In this document: positions 6,452 to 6,546 of the stretch, piece by piece
How the letters are laid out: every line of letters begins with the position of its first letter
Position numbering within the stretch: position 1 is the stretch's first letter
Source of the DNA: an uncultured Catenibacterium sp.
GTDB lineage: Bacteria; Bacillota_I; Bacilli_A; Erysipelotrichales; Coprobacillaceae
Assembly (NCBI GenBank): GCA_900764725.1
Contig: CAAFPB010000049.1
Coordinates: forward strand, 1-6,546
DNA length: 6,546 nucleotides
Direction of reading: 5' to 3'
The notes under the pieces: model-generated
Database searches by the model: none
The model's input: only the letters and a program-made list of their open reading frames with translations
What the model was told of the DNA's origin: nothing
Made by a program: the position numbers and the translations under genes

Positions 6452-6546
6452 AAACTACCCTCCAAATTTTTATATTCTCTATGAAGTATATCATAAAACA
6501 TATAAACCTGGGAGACTTTTGAAAATATTATTCTAAAACTTCTAAA
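6452..6546. other. Region upstream of pyrF with no assignable gene
   Basis: These 95 bases run to the window edge and are strongly AT-rich. One minus-strand frame ends LEVLE-stop (stop at 6530-6528), which could be the tail of an upstream gene. Another frame stays open for 32 codons and ends in a TGA that overlaps the pyrF ATG (6450-6448). Neither can be assigned. No convincing -35/-10 pair or terminator is visible: TATAAA (read on the minus strand near 6468-6473) has only a poor -35 match. pyrF may therefore be transcribed from further upstream. Confidence 0.4.

Noticed and set aside
6507..6523. Minus-strand AGTCTCCCAGGTT resembling a PyrR binding loop upstream of pyrF
   Set aside because: It is one base short of, and mismatched to, the AGUCCNGNGAGGUU-type consensus, and no terminator/antiterminator pair follows before pyrF.
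1..6546. Mobile elements, CRISPR arrays, tRNA or rRNA genes, toxin-antitoxin or phage-defence modules
   Set aside because: No transposase, terminal repeats, regularly spaced repeats, RNA-gene signatures or defence domains are visible; the window is covered by housekeeping and cell-envelope genes.

Overview
The window is AT-rich DNA from a low-GC Gram-positive bacterium (Bacillota). The signs are strong AAGGAGG-type ribosome sites, sigma-A-type promoters, intrinsic terminators, and a teichoic-acid export and polymerisation cluster. Protein style and gene content would fit a gut Erysipelotrichia/Coprobacillaceae-type lineage or a relative of the lactobacilli, but that placement is a guess. Every gene I can support lies on the minus strand, so transcription runs from high to low coordinates.

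In transcription order: (1) about 95 bases of upstream sequence with no assignable gene (6452-6546). (2) pyrF and pyrE, the last two enzymes of UMP synthesis, two bases apart and ended by a strong intrinsic terminator at 5072-5097. (3) A spacer holding a candidate promoter (5009-5037), followed by tagG (permease) and tagH (ATPase) of a teichoic-acid-type ABC-2 exporter. tagG starts with GTG, and the tagH ribosome site overlaps the tagG stop codon. (4) A perfect 10-bp hairpin (3321-3344), then a 744-residue two-domain enzyme: an N-terminal family 2 glycosyltransferase fused to a C-terminal CDP-glycerol glycerophosphotransferase (TagF type). (5) A terminator whose stem includes the last two bases of that gene's stop codon. 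(6) A near-consensus promoter (995-1023) driving a second, single-domain CDP-glycerol glycerophosphotransferase, cut off by the window edge at its C-terminal end.

The cell-wall part reads as one job. The two glycerophosphotransferases, one carrying its own sugar transferase, would build a poly(polyol-phosphate) chain on a lipid carrier at the inner face of the membrane. TagG/TagH would flip the finished polymer outward. The pyrF-pyrE pair is a separate housekeeping unit; a link through CTP/CDP-glycerol supply is possible but unsupported beyond adjacency.

I do not see a previously undescribed system. The points most worth a second look are the fusion enzyme with its charged insertion, the intra-operon hairpin with little room for a downstream promoter, and the interlocked inverted repeats inside the spacer of the promoter of the last gene.
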